A DNA stretch of 33,196 nt from Spirochaetota bacterium (GCA_029907515.1 JARYLT010000021.1:1-33196); one strand, 5' to 3'; shown: positions 16,009-25,263, counted from the stretch's first letter. The notes: generated from the sequence alone by a model not told the origin. Numbers and translations: made by a program.

Positions 16009-17135
16009 ATCTTCTTTTCATAAATTCGATACGTCTTGTAAATTTGTCCTTTAAGAGGTTTTAAGGCACCTATCATTTTGTAATTAGTTTCCACTATCAG
16101 AGAACAGTCCGATTCGGTATAACCCAGCCGTATGCCATTTTCAATGGTATACAGATAGAATACATCATCAATTTTCTGCCCCCTATATTCAGGCAACACA
16201 CCCATGATGATAGTACGAATCTTTTTAACTTTTTTGATTGAACGCAACGCTTTAATCAAACGCCATGGATAAAGGTGACCGTTTAAAATCTTGAGTGCTG
16301 GATTCATATCAGGTAGCGATACAATAAACCCAACTGTTTTGCCATCCTTTTCTGCAAACACAATAAGTTCTGGCACAGCAACAAGCTTCAACTCATCAAC
16401 AAGCATATCAAACTGCTTCTGCGTTAAATCCAGATGCCCCCAGTTGCCATCCCAAGCTCTATTAAATATTTCATGAATCTCTTTGGCACGCTTTTTTAAT
16501 TCTTTAGGGCTATAGTATATATATTTTACATCCTGCGTCTTCATGATGTTTTCACGAACATCTTTTAAATATGGCTTAAAATCATCAATCTTTCTTACCA
16601 GAAAGCAATGCCAGTCAATACATTTGGTATAGCCACACGCTTCTGCATGATTTTTGTAATACGGAGCAAAATGGAAAAGCCCAACTACAGGCATGATATC
16701 CTCACCCAGCACTTCAAAGCCAACCGAGTCATAAATGGAAAAACTCTGCGGACCTTCAACTCGTGTTTTTCCTTTTTTCTTTAACCACCCTTCAGCAGCA
16801 GCAAACAAAGACTTTGCAACATCCAGGTCATCAATGGCTTCATAAAATCCAAAAAAACCTGTTTCTTTATTGTATTTTTCTTCATACATCCTGTTGGTGT
16901 GAGCAGTGATTCTGCCAACAGGCACACCATCCTTATACGCTAAAAAATATGCAACTTCACCAATTTCGTAAAAATAACCAGTCTTTGGATTAAAGAGCTT
17001 TTTTTGATCAGCAATGATGGGTGGCACCCACGCCGGGTCATTTTCATAGATCTTTGTAGTCCACGGAAGCATGATAAACTGCTTCATCATCTTTTTGTTT
17101 GTAATGTCAATTTCTTTTACCTCTATTGATGCCAT
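16005..17135 (-). CDS. GNAT-like acyltransferase of unknown substrate
   Basis: 376-residue cytosolic protein with features of the acyl-CoA N-acyltransferase fold. An N-terminal strand-rich region includes FYEIGEVAYFLAYKDGVPVG (about residues 54-73) followed by RITAHTN, the usual GNAT central strand and start of the cofactor loop. A second half contains VPELIVFAEKDGKTVGFIVS and IRTIIMGVLPEYRGQKIDDV, whose RGQ resembles an acetyl-CoA pyrophosphate-binding Q/RxxGxG/A loop. Homologous proteins of about this size are commonly annotated only as GNAT-like. Substrate and role are unknown. Its start follows GGGGGT with good spacing. The small gene downstream overlaps by four bases. Confidence 0.65.
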   Translation of the reverse strand: MASIEVKEIDITNKKMMKQFIMLPWTTKIYENDPAWVPPIIADQKKLFNPKTGYFYEIGEVAYFLAYKDGVPVGRITAHTNRMYEEKYNKETGFFGFYEAIDDLDVAKSLFAAAEGWLKKKGKTRVEGPQSFSIYDSVGFEVLGEDIMPVVGLFHFAPYYKNHAEACGYTKCIDWHCFLVRKIDDFKPYLKDVRENIMKTQDVKYIYYSPKELKKRAKEIHEIFNRAWDGNWGHLDLTQKQFDMLVDELKLVAVPELIVFAEKDGKTVGFIVSLPDMNPALKILNGHLYPWRLIKALRSIKKVKKIRTIIMGVLPEYRGQKIDDVFYLYTIENGIRLGYTESDCSLIVETNYKMIGALKPLKGQIYKTYRIYEKKI

Positions 17136-17183
17136 AAATGTACCCCCACAAAAGTTTAAAATTCTAAAGAGTATATATAAACT

Positions 17184-17216
17184 AATTGATGAAACCGTAA
17201 CCCGGTAGCATCAATT
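17184..17216. repeat. Hairpin between the UDG gene and the GNAT-like gene
   Basis: AATTGATG (17184-17191) pairs with CATCAATT (17209-17216), with an inner ACCG/CGGT helix around the loop TAACC. Transcripts coming from the glycosylase gene on the minus strand would fold it. The bases after it on that strand (AGTTTATATATAC) are only partly T-rich, so it could be a weak terminator or a regulatory stem-loop in the leader of the GNAT-like gene. Confidence 0.45.
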
Positions 17217-17277
17217 AAAAAAACATTGAATGGGCGATAGTTACCGCTATCCATACCTGATACTATATACAAACATG

Positions 17278-17985
17278 TTAAAACAAACTACCCTGAACCT
17301 CATCATCACGTTTCTCAGCACCAGCAACGTTAATACTGATATCTAAGGTTACCCCTGATTTTCCAAAAATAGCTTCAAACGTGATTTCACCATGTAAATA
17401 TGCAATAACCTTTTTGATGTCTTCCCACATAAGCCGTTTGAGTGGACTGGTATCACCACCATTTCGCAAAATATACGAAGGATGGAACGTGGGCATGACA
17501 GGAATGTTGTTATACAGGTGCCACACACCATGCACTTTTGTAATGCCTTCCTTTGGATTTACCAAAAATTTTGTAGAGGGGTTTCCTAATGTAACAATTA
17601 CTCTGGGATTTATAATTTCAATTTGCTTTTTTAAAAACGGCCCACAGGCTGCAACTTCTTCATCATCGGGTGGACGGTCACGCTTTAACTCTAAGTTCAC
17701 CGTTGGCCTGCATTTAACTACATTAGCAATATACACATCGCTGCGCTTAAGCTTCATCCCTTTTTCAATGACAGCTGTCAAAAGCTGTCCCGCTTTCCCC
17801 ACAAATGGTCTGCCCTGGGCGTCTTCATCCTTGCCTGGACCTTCGCCAATAAACATAACACTGGCTTCAGGATTACCTTCACCAAAAACAATGGTACTGC
17901 GCGTTGCGTGAAGTTTACAGCGTGTGCAATTTCCAATAGTATTATTGCGTAAATCCTCTAACAACTGTGCCTTGTTTTGTGCCAT
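17278..17985 (-). CDS. Family 4 uracil-DNA glycosylase (Fe-S type)
   Basis: Base-excision repair enzyme removing uracil from DNA, 235 residues. The iron-sulfur cysteines are visible: NCTRCKL (Cys20 and Cys23), VVKCRP and AACGPFL. The catalytic and uracil-binding motifs are FIGEGPGKDEDAQGRPFVGK, where family 4 carries GEAPG-D-GRPFVG-AG, and MPTFHPSYILRN near the C terminus. A C-terminal extension past about residue 200 lacks a recognised motif. I choose the ATG at 17985: GGTGG lies five bases before it and it overlaps the phospholipase stop by one base (TGATG). Upstream in-frame candidates at 17988 and 17994 are too close to that site. Confidence 0.9.
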   Translation of the reverse strand: MAQNKAQLLEDLRNNTIGNCTRCKLHATRSTIVFGEGNPEASVMFIGEGPGKDEDAQGRPFVGKAGQLLTAVIEKGMKLKRSDVYIANVVKCRPTVNLELKRDRPPDDEEVAACGPFLKKQIEIINPRVIVTLGNPSTKFLVNPKEGITKVHGVWHLYNNIPVMPTFHPSYILRNGGDTSPLKRLMWEDIKKVIAYLHGEITFEAIFGKSGVTLDISINVAGAEKRDDEVQGSLF

Positions 17986-18992
17986 CATATCCACCGCAAT
18001 ACCTTGCGTTTAATATCCTTCTCAACTCTTAGACAGGCTACATAACCTTCATTTAAAAGAAAATCAACTTTTGTAAAATCCAGTGTCCCTATATGGACAA
18101 GATCAGGTTCAATGAGTACATCAGGCTTATTATATGTAATCATGAGTGTTGTGTTCATGTATTCCATGATGTCAATTGTCCCGGCTACTATCTCAAAAAT
18201 ATTGGGCATAGTATCTTCATGTATCTTCTTATCATTTTCAATCTTTATGCCAAGCCACTTTTTAACCTGCGTCAGCCAACCCTTTGTCTGAGTAACTACT
18301 GTTGTTGTATCAAGTGATTCTGTATCAACGTGCTCAATAATATCATTTGATGAATTTTCATTGGTAGACTCTTGGTGCGGTTTTGAAATTGCAGGAGCTA
18401 TCGCCCGCTTAATCTTAATTGTTGGATGCAGGTTAACAGCTATGGTAATACCAGCACCCATCTTTTTAACCACATCAACAGGCAATGGATTACTTACTCC
18501 GCCATCTATAAGCACTGTATCCATATATTTAACCGGAACAAAAATTCCTGGTATTGAAATACTTGCCCTAATGGCATCAAGGACATTCCCTTTTGTAAAA
18601 ACCACAGGCTTTCCGCTATAAAAGTCGGTTGCAACAATGGCAACAGGCAGTTTTAAATCTTCAATATCAACACTTTTAGGAATAAATTTTGCAAGCAACT
18701 CCATTGCACGCCGGCCCTGCACCAGTCCTGTTTTTGGAAACACTGGATCAAAATATGCAAAGAGATCATTGCTTTTTATTGATTTTAAAAACGAAGTGAA
18801 TTCGGGCAATGCACCATATGCATACAGCGAACCAATCACAGCACCAATGCTTGATCCTGCAATCATTGAAACATGTATTTCTTTTTTGGCACAATAATCA
18901 AGCACAGCAATATGTGACACACCTTTAGCACCACCGCTACCAAGTGCAAGACCTACTTTTGTGTTTTTAAATATTTTAAATGGATTAAACAT
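17985..18992 (-). CDS. Patatin-like phospholipase (RssA/YchK-like)
   Basis: Serine hydrolase of 335 residues. The oxyanion loop ALGSGGAKGVSH lies near residue 15, the nucleophile elbow GSSIGAVIGS (GxSxG) near residue 43 and the catalytic Asp in LIDGGVSNPLPVDVV near residue 160, so the Ser-Asp dyad is complete. A long polar insertion rich in Asn, Ser, Thr and Lys (about residues 195-265) separates the core from the C-terminal segment and is longer than in typical RssA proteins. No signal peptide. The ATG at 18992 is preferred over the in-frame TTG at 19010 because it lies about 23 bases after a predicted start of transcription. The glycosylase gene follows with a one-base overlap. Confidence 0.85.
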   Translation of the reverse strand: MFNPFKIFKNTKVGLALGSGGAKGVSHIAVLDYCAKKEIHVSMIAGSSIGAVIGSLYAYGALPEFTSFLKSIKSNDLFAYFDPVFPKTGLVQGRRAMELLAKFIPKSVDIEDLKLPVAIVATDFYSGKPVVFTKGNVLDAIRASISIPGIFVPVKYMDTVLIDGGVSNPLPVDVVKKMGAGITIAVNLHPTIKIKRAIAPAISKPHQESTNENSSNDIIEHVDTESLDTTTVVTQTKGWLTQVKKWLGIKIENDKKIHEDTMPNIFEIVAGTIDIMEYMNTTLMITYNKPDVLIEPDLVHIGTLDFTKVDFLLNEGYVACLRVEKDIKRKVLRWI

Positions 18993-19021
18993 AATTTTTT
19001 GATAATACAAAAGATTAACTG

Positions 19022-19050
19022 ATGAAAAAGTAAATTTTTTATTTTGTCAA
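19022..19050 (-). promoter_or_regulatory. Sigma70-type promoter for the phospholipase gene
   Basis: On the minus strand a perfect TTGACA (19045-19050) is followed after 17 bases by TTTCAT (19022-19027, four of six matches to TATAAT). Transcription would start near 19015, about 23 bases before the ATG at 18992. Confidence 0.45.
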
Positions 19051-19369
19051 GAGGATTTTAGTAATTTATAAATCTGGATGTAATTCAATCATGACAATAC
19101 CAATATATTTAATCAAATATAATAGTGCCGCCACTTCAGATTCTGGTGCAGGATAAACATTTAACTCTGTAACACTGTTAGATATAGAGTGCACTGTAAT
19201 ATGCGATTATTATAATATTATTTATATCAGGAAAGCGGGGTGGAATTCAGCAGGTGGTTATAATATTTAATAATATATAAAATTTGTTATAAAGTATAAC
19301 ATACCATGTGGGATGTCAATATCTTTGCATTAACTATTGATTTATTTACATTCACAACACGTATATCTA

Positions 19370-19398
19370 TTGACATTAACATAGAATTACTTTACATT
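19370..19398 (+). promoter_or_regulatory. Sigma70-type promoter for the cyclase gene
   Basis: TTGACA at 19370-19375, a 17-base spacer, then TACATT at 19393-19398 (four of six matches to TATAAT). The predicted start near 19405 leaves a leader of about 25 bases containing the GGGGGA ribosome-binding site. Confidence 0.6.
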
Positions 19399-19429
19399 TA
19401 ATGCCAATATATTTGCGGGGGAAAAAATC

Positions 19430-20056
19430 ATGGCACTAAGAAGAGTAATTTCACTTAGCGCATCAGAAGACCGTCTTGAAAAACTTATTCAGGAACGTTT
19501 GCAGCCAGGTATTAATAAAGAAGAAATTGATAGGCGAATCTGGGATCTTTTTGGAGAGGTGTGGTGTGTGATGTTTACTGATCTGGCAGGCTTTTCAAGA
19601 AGAGTTGCTACATTTGGTATAATTCACTTTTTACAGATTATATACGAATCACAGCGCTTACTTGTTCCTATAATCGAAGATTATGATGGTATACTATTAA
19701 AAACTGAAGGCGACAGTATGCTGGTAATATTCAGAAATGTTGCAAAAGGTCTGGAATGTTGCAAAAAAATGCATCAGGTATTGAAGGATTATAACAAAAC
19801 TAAACCTGAAGAAGATCATATTGTATTATGTATTGGTCTGGGATATGGGAAAATGTTGCGTATTGGTGACGAAGATGTTTATGGAGCCGAAGTGAACGCA
19901 GCAAGTAAATTAGGTGAAGATACAGCAGGACCATGGGAAGTTCTTGTGACAAACTCAGTAAAAGAAAATGCTAAAGGAATCTCTAATATAACATTTGAAC
20001 ATATTGATTTTATCCCACCGGGTGCTGATGCAGCATATAGGGTTATTTTTCAATGA
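19430..20056 (+). CDS. Class III nucleotide cyclase catalytic domain (stand-alone)
   Basis: 208-residue soluble protein, mostly a single class III adenylate/guanylate cyclase domain after a short N-terminal helix (residues 12-40). Metal ligands Asp51 (FTDLAGFS) and Asp95 (KTEGDSM) are present. Lys91 and Asp149 (EDVYGAEVN) occupy the adenine-selecting positions, pointing to cAMP rather than cGMP. In the transition-state pair N-x3-R, Asn156 is present but the Arg is replaced by Lys160 (NAASKL). Two cysteines (CC at 110-111) are unusual but not diagnostic. No sensor or membrane domain is attached. The GGGGGA ribosome-binding site and a good promoter support expression. A cyclase with a weakened active site or a regulatory pseudo-cyclase are both possible. 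Confidence 0.85.
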   Translation: MALRRVISLSASEDRLEKLIQERLQPGINKEEIDRRIWDLFGEVWCVMFTDLAGFSRRVATFGIIHFLQIIYESQRLLVPIIEDYDGILLKTEGDSMLVIFRNVAKGLECCKKMHQVLKDYNKTKPEEDHIVLCIGLGYGKMLRIGDEDVYGAEVNAASKLGEDTAGPWEVLVTNSVKENAKGISNITFEHIDFIPPGADAAYRVIFQ

Positions 20057-20152
20057 TTTGAATGACTTTTTTAAAATTTTAATTTACAATTTCAAAGTGT
20101 CAATTTAATAATCACTTTTTATATTGTTCATTTTTTTTAGGAGGAATGTTTT

Positions 20153-21814
20153 ATGATCAGTGATCGCGTTAAGAAAGGAATTGAGAAAGCTCCTCATCGC
20201 TCATTGTTTAAAGCGTTAGGGTTAAATGATGACGAATTAGCAAAACCATTAATTGGCGTTGTTAACTCATTTAATGAGATAATTCCGGGACATATACATT
20301 TACGCAATATTGTAGATGCAGTTAAAAAAGGTGTCATTGCTGCTGGTGGCACGCCCATTGAATTCCCTACAATTGGAGTGTGTGATGGCATTGCCATGAA
20401 CCACATTGGCATGAAATATTCATTAGGTTCACGTGAACTTATTGCCGACTCAATTGAAATTATGTCAAAAGGGCATGCGTTTGATGGTCTTGTTATGGTA
20501 ACCAATTGTGATAAAATTGTCCCCGGTATGATTATTGCAGCTGTGAAATTAGATATACCAGCAATTATTGTGTCTGGTGGCCCAATGCTTCCTGGAATGT
20601 ATAAAGGCAAGCCTATTGCAGTTGACAATGTATTTGAAGCAGTTGGCAAAGCTGCAAAAGGAACTATCTCAAAAGAAGAATTGTATGAAATAGAATGTGC
20701 AGCATGCCCGGGCGCAGGCTCCTGTGCAGGACTTTTCACTGCTAATTCCATGAATTGTCTCACTGAAGCCTTGGGACTTGCTCTTCCCTATAATGGCACA
20801 ATACCTGCAGTTTTTGCCGAACGTATTCGCCTTGCCAAAGAAAGTGGAAAGAAGATAATTGAACTTGTTAAAAAGCAAATAACTCCCCGCAAGATAGTAA
20901 CTAAAAAAGCAATTGAAAACGCACTTGCTGTTGATATGGCAATAGGGGGCTCTTCAAATACCGCTCTGCATATTCCGGCAATAGCTCATTATGCAGGAAT
21001 CCCTATCAGACTAAAAGACATTCAGCCCATTTCTGAGCGTACACCTCATTTATGCAGCATTGCACCATCAGGACCGCACCACATGATTGACCTGCATTAT
21101 GCTGGTGGTATCCCGGCATTAATGAATGAACTGCTTAAACACGGACTTATTCATGGCACCTGCATGACAGTTACTGGCAAATCAATAGCACAAAATGTAA
21201 AAGATAAATCAATACTGGATACTTCAGTTATACGATTAGTTACTAAACCTGTTCATAAAGATGGCGGACTTGCAGTACTTACCGGGAATCTGGCACCTGA
21301 TGGCTGTATAGTAAAACAGGCTGCTGTTGACCCATCTATGTTGAAACATAGTGGGCCTGCAAAAGTCTTTGATTCAGAAGAAGAAGCAGTTAAAGCCATC
21401 ATGGGTAACCAGATTCAGAAAGGTGATGTCATAGTTATCCGTTACGAAGGACCGCGGGGAGGGCCTGGAATGCGTGAAATGCTAACACCAACATCAGTTA
21501 TTGCTGGTATGGGAATGGATAAAGAGGTTGCACTGATAACTGATGGCAGATTTTCTGGAGCAACACGTGGATCATCTATTGGTCATATTTCACCTGAAGC
21601 TGCTGCTGGTGGTCCACTTGCCATTGTTAAAGATGGTGATATTATTGAAATTGATATCCCTGCTAAAAAACTTACGTTAAAAGTAGATGATAACGAAATT
21701 AAAGCACGGCTTGCCAAATGGAAAGCACCAAAACCAAAGATTACTACTGGATATATGTACCGCTACAGCCTCATGGTATCATCCGCCGACCGCGGCGCTG
21801 TATTCGAAAGTTAA
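20153..21814 (+). CDS. ilvD: Dihydroxy-acid dehydratase IlvD
   Basis: Fe-S dehydratase of branched-chain amino acid and pantothenate synthesis: 2,3-dihydroxy-isovalerate to 2-ketoisovalerate, and the isoleucine analogue. At 553 residues it has the normal family length. Cluster cysteines appear in [10 protein letters not shown] (about residue 80), [11 protein letters not shown] (about residue 120) and [20 protein letters not shown] (about residues 185-204). The C-terminal active site includes [20 protein letters not shown] with the catalytic Ser. A strong AGGAGGA lies eight bases before the ATG. No other ilv or leu genes are in the window, so it is a detached member of the pathway. A strong hairpin follows. 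Confidence 0.97.
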   Translation: MISDRVKKGIEKAPHRSLFKALGLNDDELAKPLIGVVNSFNEIIPGHIHLRNIVDAVKKGVIAAGGTPIEFPTIGVCDGIAMNHIGMKYSLGSRELIADSIEIMSKGHAFDGLVMVTNCDKIVPGMIIAAVKLDIPAIIVSGGPMLPGMYKGKPIAVDNVFEAVGKAAKGTISKEELYEIECAACPGAGSCAGLFTANSMNCLTEALGLALPYNGTIPAVFAERIRLAKESGKKIIELVKKQITPRKIVTKKAIENALAVDMAIGGSSNTALHIPAIAHYAGIPIRLKDIQPISERTPHLCSIAPSGPHHMIDLHYAGGIPALMNELLKHGLIHGTCMTVTGKSIAQNVKDKSILDTSVIRLVTKPVHKDGGLAVLTGNLAPDGCIVKQAAVDPSMLKHSGPAKVFDSEEEAVKAIMGNQIQKGDVIVIRYEGPRGGPGMREMLTPTSVIAGMGMDKEVALITDGRFSGATRGSSIGHISPEAAAGGPLAIVKDGDIIEIDIPAKKLTLKVDDNEIKARLAKWKAPKPKITTGYMYRYSLMVSSADRGAVFES

Positions 21815-21832
21815 TCTGCATATAACCCTACA

Positions 21833-21859
21833 GTGGGGTGTATCGCTTGTACACCCCAC
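21833..21859 (+). terminator. Strong hairpin after ilvD (no U-tract)
   Basis: GTGGGGTGTA pairs over 10 bp with TACACCCCAC around the loop TCGCTTG, 19 bases after the ilvD stop. The bases after it (catatacaca) are not T-rich, so it is not a standard intrinsic terminator. It more likely protects the 3' end of the transcript or works with a termination factor. Confidence 0.5.
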
Positions 21860-21951
21860 CATATACACAACATTCCTCACGTATAAAAAATTTCTTTACA
21901 TTGTATTTATTAATTATAATTTATATCTAATACTTTAAAATAACTTATATT

Positions 21952-23922
21952 ATGATGACATACTTTAAAGAGCTTCTTTATTTTTCTATTTTAACCTTAT
22001 TGTGTATTGCATTGCTTTCTTGCAATACCAATGTTTCTATAAAGCCTGGCGTAAATCAGGGAATTATCGACCTTAGAAATATTGAAGATACTATCGCAAA
22101 TCCTGTCAGGCTTGATGGAACATGGAAATTTTACTGGAACTATCTTATTGAAAGCAAAGAACAGTTAAAATTACAAAACCCGCCTATTGATTATATTACA
22201 GTCCCTGCACCATGGAATAAGCAAAAAAATTTCAAATCCTACCCTGCCCATGGGTATGGGACCTATCATATTACGCTGTTGCATTCAAAAAACACTATCG
22301 GCTCTATTATGTATATCAAAATGCCCTTTACACACACCTCACATGCAATATTTATTAATGGAATTCCAATAGCACGAAGTGGATTTGTTAACAGCAACAA
22401 GGAAACCATGATACCTAACCAGTTACCTTCAATAATACAATTTCTGGTAACATCCCCTACTACAGAAATATTCATACAGGTTGCAAATTTTCAGCAACGT
22501 AATGGAGGCATCTTACATCCTGTCTATTATGGGACACCTAAAATTATCGAGAGCTTTCATAATAATTCCATATATATTCAGCTTTTTGTATTTGCTTCAT
22601 TGTCTGTAATAGGTATCTATCATTTAGGGTTATATTTGATTAACAGGTCAAAGCAAAATATTTTCATAGGGCTTTTTTCATTGATTGTGGCTTTACGCAT
22701 TCTTGTTATCAACGAAATGCTTCTAATAAGCTTTTTCAACCCACCATGGAGCATCAATTTCAGGCTATCATACCTGACTGTAACCATAACACCAATACTT
22801 TTTTGCCATTTCGTAAATAGCGTCTATCCAGATAAAATTAAAAAGTATACCATACTTACAACAGACCTTTACTTTGGATTTTTCACTTTATTTGTTTGTA
22901 TTGCTCCTCTGCATATCTTATCTTCTTCCCTGGTATTCATACAACTGGCACTTGTATATATTTCCATCCGTCTTCTCATTATTCTTATTAAAGAAACTAG
23001 CAAAAACTTAAAAACAAAGCGAATTTTTTATGCTGGCCTTATTCTAGGTTTTGCTTGTCTTATAAATGATATATTGTTTTCGCATCAAATAATAAAGACA
23101 ATAAACTCCAGCCATTTTGGTATTCTTATATTTGTTGTAACTCAATCAATGATAGCTTTTGAAGAATATATCATTCAACAACAAAGGCTGGTTACATTAT
23201 CACATGAGATGAATATTGCCAAAAAAATACAAAGAAATATTTTGCCATCTGAACCACCTCGTCTTTCTGGCATCTCAGTTGACATTGTATATTTACCGGT
23301 TACCACCATTGGCGGTGATTTTTATCATTTTTTTGAGATAGACAATAAACACACAGGAATATTTATTGCAGATGTTACTGGACATGGAATTCCAGCATCC
23401 ATGATAGCATCAACTGTTAACATTGCTTTTACATTACAGTATAATCATGCTGCACATCCTGATATTGTATTACGTAATATCAATGATCTTTTGATTGGCA
23501 AAACTGGTAATCAGCCTATTACGGCATTATACTGTTATCTTGATATAGACCATATGATAGTACGTTTATCCCGCGCAGGGCATCCCTATCCATTATATTT
23601 TAATTCTAAAATGGGTACTGTTGAAGAGATTAAAATACAGGGAAACGTCATGGGTATATGGCCATCATCTGATTTTCATACAGCACAATTTACTATATAC
23701 AATGGTGATAAAATAATTCTTTATACTGATGGATTAATAGAAATACGAAATAAACACAATCACCAATACAATCTGGATAAGCTTAAAAAATCCATCATCG
23801 ACAATAAACATCTGAAAGCCAGTGAATTTACAAACACGATTATTAATGAAGTATTACAATGGGCTGGTAGCAAAGAAAACATTACAGATGATATAACCAT
23901 AATTACAATAGATGTAGGATAA
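21952..23922 (+). CDS. 7TMR-DISM receptor with SpoIIE/PP2C phosphatase domain
   Basis: Membrane-bound serine/threonine phosphatase of 656 residues. The N terminus has a lipoprotein-like signal (LCIALLSCNT). A periplasmic region of about residues 30-195 (GTWKFYWNYLI, then a jelly-roll-like HAIFINGIPIARSG) fits the 7TMR-DISMED2 sensor. Seven hydrophobic helices follow between about residues 203 and 400, ending FEEYIIQQQRL. The cytoplasmic PP2C/SpoIIE domain shows IGGDFYHFFEI, IADVTGHGIPASMIAS, LSRAGHPYPLYF, YTDGLIEIRNK and NITDDITIITI, which supply all metal-binding Asp residues. Such RsbU-like phosphatases dephosphorylate a STAS antagonist. None is encoded here, but an RsbW-like protein lies at 25434. 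No clear ribosome-binding site precedes the start, and ATG at 21955 is equally possible. Confidence 0.9.
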   Translation: MMTYFKELLYFSILTLLCIALLSCNTNVSIKPGVNQGIIDLRNIEDTIANPVRLDGTWKFYWNYLIESKEQLKLQNPPIDYITVPAPWNKQKNFKSYPAHGYGTYHITLLHSKNTIGSIMYIKMPFTHTSHAIFINGIPIARSGFVNSNKETMIPNQLPSIIQFLVTSPTTEIFIQVANFQQRNGGILHPVYYGTPKIIESFHNNSIYIQLFVFASLSVIGIYHLGLYLINRSKQNIFIGLFSLIVALRILVINEMLLISFFNPPWSINFRLSYLTVTITPILFCHFVNSVYPDKIKKYTILTTDLYFGFFTLFVCIAPLHILSSSLVFIQLALVYISIRLLIILIKETSKNLKTKRIFYAGLILGFACLINDILFSHQIIKTINSSHFGILIFVVTQSMIAFEEYIIQQQRLVTLSHEMNIAKKIQRNILPSEPPRLSGISVDIVYLPVTTIGGDFYHFFEIDNKHTGIFIADVTGHGIPASMIASTVNIAFTLQYNHAAHPDIVLRNINDLLIGKTGNQPITALYCYLDIDHMIVRLSRAGHPYPLYFNSKMGTVEEIKIQGNVMGIWPSSDFHTAQFTIYNGDKIILYTDGLIEIRNKHNHQYNLDKLKKSIIDNKHLKASEFTNTIINEVLQWAGSKENITDDITIITIDVG

Positions 23923-23925
23923 AAT

Positions 23926-24711
23926 CTATTTCCAGTTTTTTAAATACTGGTCAAATCCTTTAGAATTTGATTTGTTTTGTTCCAGAAAAACTCTGGTTTG
24001 CTGAACAATTGTATTTTCTCTTTCATAGCTTAGTTCACCCACCATTACTCTTGTTCGTAAAAACACAAAGTATGTGTCAAGAACATCTGAGATACAGTAT
24101 TCATGAATTTCTTCAATCTTTCCTGCTTTGTAAAGATCATACACATCATCACCACTCATTTCAACCTTGCCAGGTTTACCTATTACCTTAGCAAGTAAGT
24201 TTAACCCACCCTGCATCTTTATTGCACTGTAATTGGATAGCCAGTCGTGCAGATCAATATGCTTGGTGCCAAACCTGAAACGGGATGCAAATTTATCTTT
24301 GAAATGTCGTTTGGCAGTTACCCCAAATCTAAAAGCCATCAGTTCCATTAAGGGGAAATCAAATCCCCGACCATTGAACGTAACAAAAGAGGCATCGTTA
24401 TATTCGCCTTCAATAACATCCCAGAACTGCCTTACAATTTGTTCGGTCCTGAAATGAGGCTCATCCAGAGTCCGCATCTTTACTGGGAAAAACTTTTCAT
24501 CAACTTCAAGCATGGTTACTATTACAGGCAACTGGAATGTAACGGGAATGAACCACGTGGATCCATCAGATACATTTAATATTTCTTCCTGAAATTTAAT
24601 AACAGCATCATGTTCGCTAATAGATAAATGAGGATACTTTACCTGTTTTATCAAGTTTGCATCAGGCACCGACTCAATATCAAAAACAACATATTTAACT
24701 TTGGATTCCAC
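23926..24711 (-). CDS. PolB-type 3'-5' exonuclease (DEDDy-like, stand-alone)
   Basis: 261-residue protein of the family of stand-alone exonucleases related to the proofreading domain of family B DNA polymerases (DNA_pol_B_exo2). Exo I is VVFDIESVPD (DxE), Exo II is FVTFNGRGFDFPLMEL and Exo III is HEYCISDVLDTYFVF (YxxxD form), so the four acidic metal ligands are present. I prefer the GTG at 24711: AGGG lies eight bases upstream and the protein then begins just before the first catalytic strand. The longer frame from 24762 would begin inside the terminator hairpin of the HEAT-repeat gene. It converges with the phosphatase gene with only three bases between the stops. Confidence 0.85.
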   Translation of the reverse strand: MESKVKYVVFDIESVPDANLIKQVKYPHLSISEHDAVIKFQEEILNVSDGSTWFIPVTFQLPVIVTMLEVDEKFFPVKMRTLDEPHFRTEQIVRQFWDVIEGEYNDASFVTFNGRGFDFPLMELMAFRFGVTAKRHFKDKFASRFRFGTKHIDLHDWLSNYSAIKMQGGLNLLAKVIGKPGKVEMSGDDVYDLYKAGKIEEIHEYCISDVLDTYFVFLRTRVMVGELSYERENTIVQQTRVFLEQNKSNSKGFDQYLKNWK

Positions 24712-24728
24712 GTTTACAACCCTATTAA

Positions 24729-24764
24729 TAAAATAAAAATGCATGTGGAGATTACCCCACATGC
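24729..24764 (-). terminator. Intrinsic terminator of the HEAT-repeat gene
   Basis: On the minus strand GCATGTGG pairs with CCACATGC (8 bp plus an inner G-T pair) around a short loop, followed immediately by ATTTTTATTTTATT. It lies about 29 bases after the stop of the HEAT-repeat gene and just before the exonuclease start. Confidence 0.8.
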
Positions 24765-24792
24765 TTTATACATAAAATCTAATCTTAATAAT

Positions 24793-25263
24793 TTATTTTC
24801 CTTTAAACTTATCTTCCATTTTTTTGATCAGGTCCTTAATGAATGGATCCTGCTCACTTTCACGTGCTTTCTGAATAGCATCATATGAACTTTTTGAACC
24901 TATACGTGCTATCCCTAATAATACTGAATAACGGACATCAGCACTGGGATCATTCAGCAGTGCATTATTAAGGCTTTCTGCACTTTCTTCATCAGCAATT
25001 TCGCCCAGTGCTATGGCTGCATATAAACGCACTTTTACTCTGTTGTCACTGCGCAGAAGTTCGTGTAATTTTGGAAGTGCTGACTTCTCCTTATTATCTG
25101 CAATCCACTCCTCTGCAGCCACAACAGTTACTTCATCACTGCTTGAAAGATCAGCTATATATTCCTTAGCACTTTTCTTTTCCTTATCCTGGGCCATTCC
25201 TCCATCAGAAATTATAACAAACGAAAAGATAATACATAATGTTAGTAACATTATTTTTTTCAT
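24793..25263 (-). CDS. Exported HEAT-repeat protein
   Basis: 156-residue protein with a clear signal peptide (MKKIMLLTLCIIFSFVIIS, cleavage likely after GMA near residue 24). The mature part consists of about three PBS-lyase/HEAT-like repeats: ALPKLHELLRSDNRVKVRLY then AAIALGEI (residues about 67-94), ESLNNALLNDPSADVRYSVL then LGIARIG (residues about 99-128), and a degenerate first and last unit. Such repeats form protein-binding helical scaffolds in the periplasm, and the partner is unknown. GAGAGGTG lies five bases before the ATG. It has its own promoter and intrinsic terminator, so it is a single-gene unit. Its leader contains a 12-bp tandem repeat. Confidence 0.85.
   Translation of the reverse strand: MKKIMLLTLCIIFSFVIISDGGMAQDKEKKSAKEYIADLSSSDEVTVVAAEEWIADNKEKSALPKLHELLRSDNRVKVRLYAAIALGEIADEESAESLNNALLNDPSADVRYSVLLGIARIGSKSSYDAIQKARESEQDPFIKDLIKKMEDKFKGK

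Larger units (their letters stand above)
19011..19429. other. Divergent intergenic region between phospholipase and cyclase genes
   Basis: About 420 very AT-rich bases between divergent genes, with a promoter at each end (described separately). The middle holds no recognised RNA gene or repeat. A short minus-strand open frame (19066-19194) is noted among the rejected items. Confidence 0.6.

Noticed and set aside
19066-19194. Minus-strand frame (GTG start, 42 residues) containing VYPAPESEVAALLYLIKYIG
   Set aside because: The composition looks protein-like, but there is no ribosome-binding site, no known family and the length is within chance. It might be a remnant.
24712-24762. Extended N terminus for the exonuclease gene starting at 24762
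   Set aside because: It would begin inside the terminator hairpin of the HEAT-repeat gene. The GTG at 24711 has a suitable ribosome-binding site and matches the start of the catalytic domain.
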